Of a stretch of DNA of 64,000 nt, positions 1 through 7,917 are shown piece after piece (positions within the stretch are counted from its first letter, which is position 1; every line of letters starts with the position of its first letter). Source of the DNA: Alphaproteobacteria bacterium (GTDB taxonomy: Bacteria; Pseudomonadota; Alphaproteobacteria; UBA9219); the NCBI GenBank assembly GCA_009779745.1, contig WRDR01000009.1, positions 1 to 64,000 on the forward strand. Direction: 5' to 3'. The notes beneath the pieces are model-generated. The model was not told where the DNA came from. It saw nothing but the letters and a program-made list of their open reading frames with translations, and searched no databases. The position numbers were made by a program, and so were the translations under genes.

Positions 1-886
1 CACCACCGCCCGCCATTTCGTAGTTGATGTTGATTGTTTGAGTGTAAGGATTTGGAGTGCCGGAGCAACCGTTTATGCCTGCCGGACTGCCAAGACCAGT
101 ACCGAGACAAGTAGTAACTGTCTTATAACATTTCGGCGCAGAGCAAGCAGCATCAGTGCCGCCGTTTATGCCGTCACATTTCCAGCTTAAAGTACTCTGC
201 ATACTCACAGGAGTAGTCTCTGTTTGGGAAGACATGATTCCTTTTTTGCAAGCAGCTGCTAATCCTTGTGCAGCTATATCCAAAACATCACCGCACTTAC
301 CGTTTATTTTCGGAGCGCAGGATTTACTTTTGCCTCCATGTATTCCTTCACATGTCCATGTCCAAGTAGTCCCTGTCTGAACAAGATTCGCAACAGTTCC
401 GACTTTACAAAGTGGCTTTTCTTCTGCCATGGCAGTAGATGTTATCAGAGTAAGTCCTAAAGCAACTATGAGCGAAAGCGTATTCCCCTTCGCTGGCGAA
501 GGGGTGGCACGCCGAAACAACGTGAAGGCGTGACGGGGCAGTGGTAAGCGGTTGCTGTCCTCTCGTTTGTCATTCCCGCGAAGGCGGGAACAGGGCAAGG
601 TTGCCACTTTCTGCACTATACTTTTTGTTATTCTCTTAAAAGCAGAAACAGAGCTATTAAAGTTGAAGTGAAAGGCGGAAATGGCGGATTGGTTGACTAC
701 ATACTCATCAACTTGCCGCATACAGCAGGTTTGCCCTGTTCCCGCCTTCACGGGAATGACAGAAGGAGAGTCGGGAATGACAAAATCGGGAATTGTGCAA
801 GTCGAAAGTTCTTGACTTATGTCAAGTTTAGCTTGCGGGGGGGGGGGGTAAGGTCTTGATTTTGTTGGGTAATTCCGTCTTTTCAT
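1..886 (-). CDS. Partial secreted Cys-rich repeat protein with a repeat-built N-terminal leader
   Basis: The frame is open from an ATG at 886 to the left window edge (295 codons, no stop; C-terminus missing). Residues 1 to about 136 form an odd leader: a PPPP stretch encoded by a 12-base C tract, three VIP units from repeated GTCATTCCCG words, a CSRLRGNDKRE segment, and a PRHAF...PSPAKG stretch encoded by a dispersed hairpin repeat. Residues 137-154 (LSLIVALGLTLITSTAMA) look like the hydrophobic core and cleavage site of a signal peptide. The mature part shows two W-x-C-x-G-x-x-G-G...C-x-A-P repeats. A purine-rich AGAGAAGAGAA precedes the ATG and a TATAAT lies further upstream. The real start could be a later ATG (721). 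I do not recognise the family; export is an inference. Confidence 0.72.
   Translation of the reverse strand, partial: MKRRNYPTKSRPYPPPPQAKLDISQELSTCTIPDFVIPDSPSVIPVKAGTGQTCCMRQVDEYVVNQSAISAFHFNFNSSVSAFKRITKSIVQKVATLPCSRLRGNDKREDSNRLPLPRHAFTLFRRATPSPAKGNTLSLIVALGLTLITSTAMAEEKPLCKVGTVANLVQTGTTWTWTCEGIHGGKSKSCAPKINGKCGDVLDIAAQGLAAACKKGIMSSQTETTPVSMQSTLSWKCDGINGGTDAACSAPKCYKTVTTCLGTGLGSPAGINGCSGTPNPYTQTININYEMAGGG
479..560 (-). repeat. Dispersed double-hairpin repeat, copy A (inside a reading frame)
   Basis: On the minus strand: GGACAGCAACCGC, then ACCACTGCCCCGTC, stem 1 CACGCC/GGCGTG, then CCACC and stem 2 CCCCTTCGC/GCGAAGGGG, ending GAATACGC. It is fully translated within the secreted-protein frame, just before the hydrophobic signal segment. 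Related copies lie at 12486, 16466 and 51584. Confidence 0.8.
569..760. repeat. 30-bp inverted repeat pair flanking a 132-bp segment
   Basis: The left arm at 569-598 and the right arm at 731-760 are reverse complements over 30 bases with one mismatch. Each contains an internal palindrome (CCCGC..GCGGG type). The 132 bp between them encodes part of the leader of the secreted protein. The arms encode VIPVKAGTGQ-like and LPCSRLRGND-like peptides on the minus strand. Confidence 0.8.
837..848. repeat. G12/C12 homopolymer tract
   Basis: Twelve consecutive G on the plus strand, read as C12 (four Pro with the neighbouring codons) in the minus-strand frame starting at 886. A one-base change in length would throw the downstream secretion signal out of frame, the usual layout of a slippage switch. 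The flanking bases show no other low complexity. Confidence 0.85.
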
Positions 887-924
887 CTGTTCTCTTCTCT
901 CATTTTGCTGCAAGAATCGCATAC

Positions 925-930
925 ATTATA
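925..930 (-). promoter_or_regulatory. Candidate -10 box for the repeat-leader gene
   Basis: Read on the minus strand this is a perfect TATAAT, about 40 nt upstream of the ATG at 886. No good -35 hexamer is visible at 16-18 bp, only a T-rich stretch. It supports 886 as the start because it would give a short 5' leader. Confidence 0.4.
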
Positions 931-1046
931 ATTTATGTGAATTAGTTTTAAAAGAAAAAATTCTTTTTAAACAGGCTCTTTATGCTTTATAGTCATTTTG
1001 AAAGCTTTTGTTTCAGATCTGACGGCAGCTATATTCAGAACCAGCT

Positions 1047-1313
1047 TCAGTGATTTTTTTCAGGTGCTGTAAATTTTCTTAGAAATTCATCTGCCGCCGC
1101 ATAACCTCCTTGCGAGTCTTCGCAATAAGAACAGGCCTCGTAAAGGCTGTAGTGTTTCACTAGAGTTTCAAATGTAATCGTTCCGTATTTTTTCTTTTCG
1201 GAAACCGCATCAGCAGCCGCTATCCAAAAAGCTTCCGCTATTAATTCCTTATCTTTCTTGTCTCCGCAAAATATAGGTGTTCCCTGTTCATCTGTATAGA
1301 ATAATGCCTGCAT
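1047..1313 (-). CDS. Small hypothetical protein (88 aa)
   Basis: It has a good ribosome binding site (GGAG, 9 nt before the ATG) and a normal protein composition, so it is probably real. The sequence is soluble, acidic to neutral, with several Cys (FCGD, CSYCED), no signal peptide and no membrane segment. I recognise no family. It lies downstream of ybgC on the same strand, separated by about 100 bp, where tol-pal genes often follow ybgC in other proteobacteria. Confidence 0.6.
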   Translation of the reverse strand: MQALFYTDEQGTPIFCGDKKDKELIAEAFWIAAADAVSEKKKYGTITFETLVKHYSLYEACSYCEDSQGGYAAADEFLRKFTAPEKNH

Positions 1314-1414
1314 AATTTTTTCTCCGTAAATGTATGGCTGTAAAAAACCTATACTACATGCTATACACCATAATACTTGCAGTATTCAATAAACAAATAT
1401 GGTAAATGCAGCTC

Positions 1415-1819
1415 CTAATTTTCAATTTCTAATTTAATTTGATTTGGCAATCTTACGGGTTTCCCATGCGCGGCTCCGACTGCTACGCATGTTACTGCCA
1501 GAGAACAAAGCGTCTTCCCGTCTTTGTGAATCGTTTGAGTCATTATAAAAGAGCTGTTTTTGCACTCCGTGACTTCGGACGTAACAGTAACAAGCTCATC
1601 TAATCTCGCAGGAGCCAAATAATCCGCCTCTACTCTTCTCACTACCATATATAAATCATGTTCGCGGAATACCTGTTGCAAATCGATTCCCAAAGACCGC
1701 AAAAACTCTACGCGGCCTCTTTCCGCGAATTTGAGATAATTCGCATAATACACCACCCCCTCCGCATCCGTATCTTCGTAGTATATTCTTATGTCTATGC
1801 TGTGTTTATAATTATTCAT
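1415..1819 (-). CDS. ybgC: YbgC-like acyl-CoA thioesterase
   Basis: A 134-residue hotdog-fold protein. The signature Y-x-D-T-D-x-x-G-V-V-Y-Y-x-N-Y is at residues 14-28, with the presumed catalytic Asp18. The family hydrolyses short acyl-CoA or acyl-ACP thioesters in the cytoplasm and is usually linked to the Tol-Pal envelope system. The start overlaps the ruvB stop by 4 nt (ATGA), so it is the last gene of a ruvC-ruvA-ruvB-ybgC operon. No tolQRAB-pal follows here. The C-terminus ends in EIEN with a TAG inside an AAATTGAAAATTAG micro-repeat. Confidence 0.93.
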   Translation of the reverse strand: MNNYKHSIDIRIYYEDTDAEGVVYYANYLKFAERGRVEFLRSLGIDLQQVFREHDLYMVVRRVEADYLAPARLDELVTVTSEVTECKNSSFIMTQTIHKDGKTLCSLAVTCVAVGAAHGKPVRLPNQIKLEIEN

Positions 1820-2865
1820 ATTTCTTCTTCCGTATCGAAAAAATCATCGATTCTGTTTGCCGGCATAGGCAATCCTATGTGCTTATATCCTACTGCCGTT
1901 AACATTCGACCTCTCGGAGTTCTCTGGACTAATCCCTGCTGCATAAGATACGGCTCTATTACCTCTTCTATTACGTCTCTTTGTTCCGCCATAGCCGCTG
2001 CAATAGTATCTGCGCCCACAGGTCCGCCTCCGTAATTCTTCGCAATAACAGTCATATATTTCCTGTCCATAGCATCAAAGCCCTTTTCATCTACTTCCAG
2101 TTTTTTTAACGCCGTATCTGCCAATTCTGCATCTACTATCTCTTCATTCGCTACAGCGGCAAAATCCCGTATCCTTCTAAGCAGCCTGCCTGCTATCCTA
2201 GGCGTTCCTCTGGACCTTTTGGCTATCTCTTCTGCTCCTCCTTCGGATAAACCCATTCCCAGTTTTGCGGCTGCTCCGGAAACAATATGGCGCAGCTCTT
2301 TTTCGCCGTAAAACTGAAACCTTAGCGGAATCCCGAATCTCTCTCTTAGAGGTCTGGTTATAAGCCCGCTCCTCGTAGTAGCTCCTATCAGAGTAAACGG
2401 CGGCAAATCTATTTTCACAGATCTTGCAGCAGGTCCTTCTCCTATCATTAAATCTAATTGAAAATCCTCCATAGCCGGATATAGAATCTCTTCCACTGCG
2501 GGACTTAGCCTATGTATTTCGTCTATGAACAGCACATCATGAGGCTGTAAATTAGTAAGCAGCGCCGCTAAATCTCCAGCCCTTGCAATAACAGGACCCG
2601 ATGTACCCCGAAAACCCACGCCCAGCTCTTTTGCTATTATCTGAGCGAGCGTAGTTTTGCCTAATCCGGGAGGTCCGTATAACAGCGTGTGATCTAAAGC
2701 CTGTGTTCTTTTTTTCGCAGCCTCTATGAACACCTTTAGATTCTCTCTTATAGTCTGCTGCCCGATGAACTCTGACAGATATTCAGGACGCAGGGCATTG
2801 TTGTGGTGCTCCGCCTGTTCTTCGGATATGGCTTTTCTTTCTACTAAGCGTTCCGGGTTTTTCAT
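1816..2865 (-). CDS. ruvB: Holliday junction branch-migration ATPase RuvB
   Basis: A 349-residue AAA+ motor of normal family length that drives Holliday junction migration with RuvA. Walker [10 protein letters not shown] is at residues 64-72, Walker B with DEIH at about 115-118, and the [15 protein letters not shown] region with sensor/arginine-finger residues follows; a winged helix forms the C-terminus. The start overlaps the ruvA stop by 4 nt and its stop overlaps ybgC by 4 nt, indicating translational coupling. Confidence 0.98.
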   Translation of the reverse strand: MKNPERLVERKAISEEQAEHHNNALRPEYLSEFIGQQTIRENLKVFIEAAKKRTQALDHTLLYGPPGLGKTTLAQIIAKELGVGFRGTSGPVIARAGDLAALLTNLQPHDVLFIDEIHRLSPAVEEILYPAMEDFQLDLMIGEGPAARSVKIDLPPFTLIGATTRSGLITRPLRERFGIPLRFQFYGEKELRHIVSGAAAKLGMGLSEGGAEEIAKRSRGTPRIAGRLLRRIRDFAAVANEEIVDAELADTALKKLEVDEKGFDAMDRKYMTVIAKNYGGGPVGADTIAAAMAEQRDVIEEVIEPYLMQQGLVQRTPRGRMLTAVGYKHIGLPMPANRIDDFFDTEEEI

Positions 2866-3467
2866 AAAGCCAGCTCCTTAAGAGATAATCTAATCAAATC
2901 TTTTAATGCTATATCCTGATTAGCAGCCGTTATAGCAGAGACTACGGAAAAAGCATCTGCCCGCTTATAGCCAAGATTGCACAAAGCAGACACCGCTTCG
3001 GAAGAGATGCCTTGGTGCATGCCTGACGATACGGTATTTACCGTTTTTGCGCCATTGCCGGCAAACGCAGAAACCTTATCTTTTAGCTCTGTGATTATCC
3101 TTAGAGCCAGCTTAGCTCCTACTCCGTCCGCAGCAGTCAAAACGCTTTTTTCCTGAGCTGCTATAGCGGCAGCCAGTCTGTCAGGACTTACAGTGCCAAG
3201 TATTGCAATCGCAACCTTAGAGCCTACTCCCTGTACTGTAGTAAGCAGTCTGAACCATTCCTGTTCCGAGCGAGACGCAAACCCGAACAACGATATGGCA
3301 TCTTCTCTTACAATGGTATCAATCAGAAGACTCGCATTGTCTCCGGCTCTTCCTATGTCTCTTAGAGTGCAGGCGGAACACGTGACAACATAGCCTACTC
3401 CGTTCACATCTAGGATAATTTTGTTATCGGAAATGTTGTCTATGATTCCGGTTAATTTACCTATCAT
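2862..3467 (-). CDS. ruvA: Holliday junction DNA-binding protein RuvA
   Basis: A 201-residue protein with the N-terminal OB fold ([12 protein letters not shown]...), central helix-hairpin-helix motifs around [13 protein letters not shown] and [18 protein letters not shown], and a C-terminal domain III that contacts RuvB. It forms the tetramer that holds the four-way junction. It overlaps ruvC upstream and ruvB downstream by 4 nt each. Confidence 0.97.
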   Translation of the reverse strand: MIGKLTGIIDNISDNKIILDVNGVGYVVTCSACTLRDIGRAGDNASLLIDTIVREDAISLFGFASRSEQEWFRLLTTVQGVGSKVAIAILGTVSPDRLAAAIAAQEKSVLTAADGVGAKLALRIITELKDKVSAFAGNGAKTVNTVSSGMHQGISSEAVSALCNLGYKRADAFSVVSAITAANQDIALKDLIRLSLKELAL

Positions 3468-3946
3468 CTTGCGCCTCTGTGGTGAGCGTGAGTTATAGCT
3501 GCAGCCAAAGCGTCTGCTCCGTCCGGAGTCAGTTTAACAGTTTTATCCATTTTTGGAAGCAATATAGCAACCATTGTTTGTATTTGTTTTTTGTCCGCAT
3601 GTCCGTAGCCGGTAACGGACTGTTTTATGCGGTTTGCAGAGTATTCCGTGACCGGAAGTCCTTTTTGTGCAAGACTTAGCATTGCGCTGCCTCTTGCCTG
3701 ACCCAACAGCAGCGCGGATTTTGCGTTTTTGTTTACAAAAGTTTCTTCTATAGCGGCTTCTGCGGGCATGTATTTATTTACTATATCCGAAATGCCATCT
3801 GCAATAGCGAGCAGCCTTAAAGATATCGGCATATCTGCGTCCGGATTTATCCGTCCGGCAGCAACAAAGGACAGGCTGTTTCCGGAAACGTCTATGATTC
3901 CCCAGCCAGTATGTCTTAGTCCCGGATCTATGCCTATGATTCTCAT
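3464..3946 (-). CDS. ruvC: Holliday junction resolvase RuvC
   Basis: A 160-residue RNase H-fold endonuclease that resolves four-way junctions. Acidic residues at the expected places: Asp7 (GIDPG), Glu67 (AIEET), and Asp142 and Asp145 (TPDGADALAAA). First gene of the ruvCAB-ybgC operon. It follows truB on the same strand with only a few bases between, so the operon may begin further upstream. Confidence 0.97.
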   Translation of the reverse strand: MRIIGIDPGLRHTGWGIIDVSGNSLSFVAAGRINPDADMPISLRLLAIADGISDIVNKYMPAEAAIEETFVNKNAKSALLLGQARGSAMLSLAQKGLPVTEYSANRIKQSVTGYGHADKKQIQTMVAILLPKMDKTVKLTPDGADALAAAITHAHHRGAR

Positions 3947-3952
3947 TTTATT

Positions 3953-4882
3953 TCACACTATATTCAATCCTCGTACTATTTTCCAGTGGCCTCTTTCTCC
4001 GGTGACAACGGCAACGGGCTTGTTGTTGAACTGAGCCAGCATATTTGTACCCTCACTCACGAGGTGGTGTCTTCTTATAAGTATAGAGACTCCCCGTTTC
4101 AACAACCCTGCTTCATGCTGAGTCACATTAAAAGAATCTATGTCCAGCAGCCTGTCGTCCAACGGGTGCAAAACACTGTCCAGTTTGCCGGAATCAGCAG
4201 CTTCTTCCAATGCCTCCAGAGAAACACTATCCTCTACAGAAATCTTTCCTACTCTTATTCTTCTTAGTTCCGCAACAAATCCCCTTGTTCCCAAAGCTCT
4301 TGCGATATCTACTGCCAGAGACCGTATGTACGTTCCCTTACTGCACCTTACAAAAAAAGTTGCGTTATTTTCTTTGCTCTCTTTCAAATGCAACTCGTAA
4401 ATCATGACTTCTCTTACAGGCATTTCCGGCTCTTTGCCGGCTCTTGCCATGTCATATGCTCTTTGCCCATCGATCTTTATCGCAGAGAACTTCGGCGGTT
4501 TCTGACGTATCCTACCTATAAAAGACAATATTATTTTTTCTATGTCTTCCTTTGCCGGCATCACGTCCGATACTTCCGTAACCTTGCCTTCGCTGTCAAA
4601 AGTATCTGTCTCTTTTCCCCACTCTACTGTAAACACATACTCCTTATCGCCGCCCACAACGCACGGTATCAGCTTAGTAGCCTCGCCGAATGCCAACGGC
4701 AAAACTCCGCTCGCCAGTGGATCCAGTGTTCCGGCATGTCCTGCCTTGTCTCCTTTGATAATACGTCTAACCTTTCCCATAAGCTGCACAGACGTAAGCC
4801 CGAGAGGCTTGTCTATAAATAACCAACCGTTTAAAGAAGTGTGGAGTGTGGAGTGTGGGGTGTGGAGTTGATTCTTTGTCAT
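3953..4882 (-). CDS. truB: tRNA pseudouridine-55 synthase TruB
   Basis: Makes pseudouridine 55 in the T-loop of tRNAs. The catalytic motif GHAGTLDPLASG and a C-terminal PUA-like region are present. I place the start at the ATG at 4882; an ATG at 4918 would overlap the upstream gene and has no better binding site. About 16 residues after the start (QLHTPHSTLHTS) are encoded by the GTGTGGAGT micro-repeat, and the recognised domain begins at NGWLFIDKP. The native N-terminus seems to have been replaced or extended by the repeat. Confidence 0.95.
   Translation of the reverse strand: MTKNQLHTPHSTLHTSLNGWLFIDKPLGLTSVQLMGKVRRIIKGDKAGHAGTLDPLASGVLPLAFGEATKLIPCVVGGDKEYVFTVEWGKETDTFDSEGKVTEVSDVMPAKEDIEKIILSFIGRIRQKPPKFSAIKIDGQRAYDMARAGKEPEMPVREVMIYELHLKESKENNATFFVRCSKGTYIRSLAVDIARALGTRGFVAELRRIRVGKISVEDSVSLEALEEAADSGKLDSVLHPLDDRLLDIDSFNVTQHEAGLLKRGVSILIRRHHLVSEGTNMLAQFNNKPVAVVTGERGHWKIVRGLNIV
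4839..4868. repeat. GTGTGGAGT micro-repeat cluster in the truB N-terminus
   Basis: Three to four tandem units of the 9-bp word GTGTGGAGT on the plus strand, with one variant. It lies inside the truB coding sequence and encodes the HTPHSTLHTS-like peptide on the minus strand. Confidence 0.9.
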
Positions 4883-4899
4883 TTTCAATTTTTCATTTT

Positions 4900-6708
4900 T
4901 CACTCTTCGACAGCCCACCAGCTTTCAAGAACATTTCCGTACAAAGACCTTTTATCAGGGTGCTGTATTTTGTTCTGCCAGTAAGCTATGCTGTCAAACC
5001 CCTTGTAGTACAGCGGCACAAAATAGTACCCGCTCATAATGACTCTGTCCAATGCCCTTGCTGCAGAAACAAGCTCCTCTCTGGTTTCTGACTTTGGAAT
5101 CATAGCTATAATCTCGTCCGCTGCGGAATCTTTTATGCCGGGATAGTTTCTGCTTCCGGGCTGCGCAGCTGCCAGAGAGCCGTAATAGTACGCCTGTTCA
5201 TTTCCCGGAGACAGCGAGTTAAACCAGCTTTGCGCAGTAACATCAAAATCAAAGCTGCTTATTTTAGATTGATACTGGGCGGAATCCACTGTCCTTACTC
5301 TGGCCTTTATGCCCAGCCTTTTAAGCGCAGCCGCCCAGTTTATCGCTACTTTTTCTTCCGCAGGATCTCTCAGCAAAATCTCGAAAGCAACAAGCTGTCC
5401 GTTAGGAGTCAACAGCTCGTTGTTCCGCAAAATATATCCGGCATCTTTTAAAATCTTCTCGGCTTTAAGAAGCATGTTCCTGAAATTGCCTTCTGAATCT
5501 TCTCTGGTTTCCGTGAACACTTCTTCGGGTACTTTGTCTCTGAATTTTTCCAGTATCTCTAACTCTTTCCCTTCAGGCAGTCCTACGGCAGCCAGCTCTC
5601 CGTTAGGATATATGCTGTTCACTTGCCTGAACTGGCCGTGAAACAGATTCTTGTTTATCCAATCAAAGTCCAGCGTATAGTACAAAGCCTTTCTGAGATT
5701 CCAGTCAGACAACATCGGTCTTCTGGTATTTATCATATAACCGTAAGCAGGCTCTGTTCTTTTGGTCTCTATTTTTTCTAAGGCGACTTTGCCTTGCTGT
5801 ACTGCAGGAAAGTTATACGCCGAAGCCCACTTGGTAGGATTTGTTTCCGCCCGCAAATCAATCTGTCCTGCCTTGAATGCCTGAAGAGCAGAGTTATCAT
5901 CTCTGTAGTAGTCAACTATAATCTTATCAAAATTATACAGTCCTTTCTGAGACGGTAAATCTTTAGCCCAATAGTTTGTATCTCTTTCGCAAACAATCTG
6001 CCGCCCTATTTTAAAAGAAGTGATTCTGTAGGGTCCGGAGCCGATAGGTATGTTTGTATGAGTCTGATTGAAATCCCTATCCTGCCAATAGTGCTTGGGC
6101 AGCACCGGCATAAAGCCCATGATAACAGGCATTTCTCTGTCTATGCTGTTGTCCTCATTTTTTTTAAAAGAAAATTTTATGCTTCTGTCGGAAAGTATCT
6201 CTACTTTTTCCACTTTCCTGTAGTATGTTCTGTGGTTAGGCCTGCCGTGGTTTCTGAGAGTTTCAAACGAGAACAAAAAATCTTCCGCAGTAACAGGTTT
6301 TCCGTCCGAAAATTTTGCTCTTTCGTCTATGTTAAAAATAATCCAAGAGCGGTCTTCGGCAACTTCCATATTCTTTACTATGAGGCCGTACATAGTAAGA
6401 GGTTCGTCCCAGCCTTGCGCCAGCCCTCTTTGATATATTAAAGGCATTACGCCGCTAAGTCCGTATCCGGTATTGCCGCGCACTATGAACGGATTGAAGC
6501 TGTCGAAAGTACCGACAACATTTATCTTTAAAGTTCCTCCTTTAGGAGCGTCCGGATTGACGTAAGAAAAATGAGTGAAGTCCTTTGGATACAAAGGCTC
6601 GCCTGTTCCTGCGATAGCATGAACAGGTTTGCCAGCGAAGGCTGTTGAAGAATACAAAGCGCAGCCCAATGCCAGCGTTATGCAGAAAGTAAGTTTTTTA
6701 AGGGACAT
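4900..6708 (-). CDS. Periplasmic peptide-binding protein (ABC transporter, family 5, YejA-like)
   Basis: About 602 residues from the ATG at 6708, which starts a clear signal peptide (MSLKKLTFCITLALG...STAFA). The mature protein is a type 5 solute-binding protein: DAPKGGTLKINVVGTFDSFNPF, the WIIFNIDERAKFSDGKPVTAEDFLFSF block, and the GSGPYRI region. The closest family I recognise is YejA, the binding component of oligopeptide/microcin C importers. No permease or ATPase genes are adjacent, so it may use a transporter elsewhere. The ATG lies inside the end of the small upstream ORF (6698-6853), implying translational coupling. A longer in-frame start at 6840 is rejected because it would bury the signal peptide. 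Confidence 0.88.
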   Translation of the reverse strand: MSLKKLTFCITLALGCALYSSTAFAGKPVHAIAGTGEPLYPKDFTHFSYVNPDAPKGGTLKINVVGTFDSFNPFIVRGNTGYGLSGVMPLIYQRGLAQGWDEPLTMYGLIVKNMEVAEDRSWIIFNIDERAKFSDGKPVTAEDFLFSFETLRNHGRPNHRTYYRKVEKVEILSDRSIKFSFKKNEDNSIDREMPVIMGFMPVLPKHYWQDRDFNQTHTNIPIGSGPYRITSFKIGRQIVCERDTNYWAKDLPSQKGLYNFDKIIVDYYRDDNSALQAFKAGQIDLRAETNPTKWASAYNFPAVQQGKVALEKIETKRTEPAYGYMINTRRPMLSDWNLRKALYYTLDFDWINKNLFHGQFRQVNSIYPNGELAAVGLPEGKELEILEKFRDKVPEEVFTETREDSEGNFRNMLLKAEKILKDAGYILRNNELLTPNGQLVAFEILLRDPAEEKVAINWAAALKRLGIKARVRTVDSAQYQSKISSFDFDVTAQSWFNSLSPGNEQAYYYGSLAAAQPGSRNYPGIKDSAADEIIAMIPKSETREELVSAARALDRVIMSGYYFVPLYYKGFDSIAYWQNKIQHPDKRSLYGNVLESWWAVEE

Positions 6709-6853
6709 TTTTGCAATTACAGTTTTCACACCCTGCACACTTATGCTCGAGTTCTTTCGGAGCTTCCTCCCCCAGGTTTTCGTTTCTTTCGCACACGTCC
6801 CTTGTCTCCAGATACCAGACAAACGACATAATATCTTCATTCACATGTTTCAT
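6698..6853 (-). CDS. Small Cys-rich protein (51 aa) coupled to the peptide-binding gene
   Basis: ATG at 6853, preceded by a strong AAAGGAG binding site 7 nt upstream, the best in this neighbourhood. It encodes a 51-residue acidic protein with four Cys near the C-terminus, CAGCENCNCKN, plus one earlier (DVCERN), suggesting metal binding. Its TAA overlaps the ATG of the downstream binding-protein gene by 11 nt, and that gene has no clear site of its own, so translation of the two is probably coupled. I do not recognise the family; it could also be a regulatory leader peptide. Confidence 0.6.
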   Translation of the reverse strand: MKHVNEDIMSFVWYLETRDVCERNENLGEEAPKELEHKCAGCENCNCKNVP

Positions 6854-6965
6854 AATATTTCTCCTTTAATATATTGGTTTACAGAGGCCTCTGCAGTCGA
6901 ATTAATAATGTAAATTTAGCAACCTTGTATAGTTAACACAATATATTTCGCACTGCGTTATTAAA

Positions 6966-7238
6966 TTATCTGCCGAGGAAATCTATCCACCTGCGCCTGA
7001 ACTTGTCTAAAACAGACGGTCTTCTCCGCCCTACTATCCATGACCGTATCGCCCTTAACGCCGCTGCAAAAGAGTACCCTCTTCGTTCTATAATCCAGAA
7101 AGCCAGCATAACCACTACGACTACGCAAAACGTCCATAGTCTTGCGTGCAGCAGAAACAAAAACACAGCCGAAGCCGACCTCGCATCAAAGAAGAAAAAG
7201 CGAGCCGGTTTCTGAGTATTTCGCCAGTGTGAATCCAT
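6966..7238 (-). CDS. icmT: IcmT/TraK-like type IVB secretion protein
   Basis: About 90 residues from the ATG at 7238, a few bases after the ribB stop; an in-frame ATG at 7265 would overlap ribB. The sequence HWRNTQKPARFFFFDARSAS, a hydrophobic FLFLLHARLWTF segment and a second membrane span match the IcmT family of Dot/Icm systems (TraK in IncI plasmids). IcmT is a small inner-membrane protein needed for effector export in Legionella. It ends a dotD-dotC-dotB-ribB-icmT run, the plasmid order traH-I-J-K except for ribB. Confidence 0.85.
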   Translation of the reverse strand: MDSHWRNTQKPARFFFFDARSASAVFLFLLHARLWTFCVVVVVMLAFWIIERRGYSFAAALRAIRSWIVGRRRPSVLDKFRRRWIDFLGR

Positions 7239-7242
7239 AGTT

Positions 7243-7836
7243 TTATCCGTATTTCTTCCATTCAATAATATCCGCTACAGATACCTTTGTAAGCCCGTGC
7301 TTCTTTGAAAACTTCTCTAAATCTTCGCCTCTTGCCATTGTACCGTCTTCGTTTATTATCTCGCATATAACAGCAACCGGCGGCAATCCCGCCATTTCCA
7401 TTAATTCCACTGCCGCTTCGGTATGCCCTTTTCTTTTGTTAAGCCCGCCCTGCACCGCTCTTAACGGGAACATATGTCCCGGCATGTAAAAATCCTCTGC
7501 CTTTGCCTCTTTATCCGCCAAACGCCTAGCAGTCTTTGTCCTGTCCCCAACAGAAATCCCGGTAGTCGTCCCCTCCTTATAATCCATGCTTATCAAAAAT
7601 GCCGTATTATGCTTGTCCGTACTATCCTCTACCATAAGCCTCAGTCCCATTTTTTCCGCCAGCTCATACTTCATTGGCACGCACACCAAACCTTTTGCAT
7701 GAGTTATCATGAAATTCATCTGCTCTTCCGTTATCAGCACTGCGCTTGCTACTATGTCTCCTTCGTCCTCTCTGTTATTATCATCAGTTACGACTAACAG
7801 CTTTCCAGCTTTTAAGTCTTCTATTGCTTTTTTCAT
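7243..7836 (-). CDS. ribB: 3,4-dihydroxy-2-butanone-4-phosphate synthase (RibB)
   Basis: 197 residues, the length of single-domain RibB. It converts ribulose 5-phosphate into the four-carbon precursor of riboflavin. DDNNREDEGD near residue 20 and the GHTEAAVEL region carry the expected metal and substrate residues. No GTP cyclohydrolase II domain is fused. It sits between dotB and icmT, a housekeeping gene inside a secretion cluster. I see no FMN riboswitch in the 81-bp gap upstream. Confidence 0.96.
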   Translation of the reverse strand: MKKAIEDLKAGKLLVVTDDNNREDEGDIVASAVLITEEQMNFMITHAKGLVCVPMKYELAEKMGLRLMVEDSTDKHNTAFLISMDYKEGTTTGISVGDRTKTARRLADKEAKAEDFYMPGHMFPLRAVQGGLNKRKGHTEAAVELMEMAGLPPVAVICEIINEDGTMARGEDLEKFSKKHGLTKVSVADIIEWKKYG

Positions 7837-7917
7837 TTTTTTGCTCTTTTGAATTTTTATCCACTCGCAAACCTTCTACCCAGATTATCATAATATTATT
7901 ATAGCCTGATAAGATGA

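Noticed and set aside
7837-7917. FMN riboswitch before ribB
   Set aside because: The gap is only 81 bp and shows none of the conserved RFN stems.
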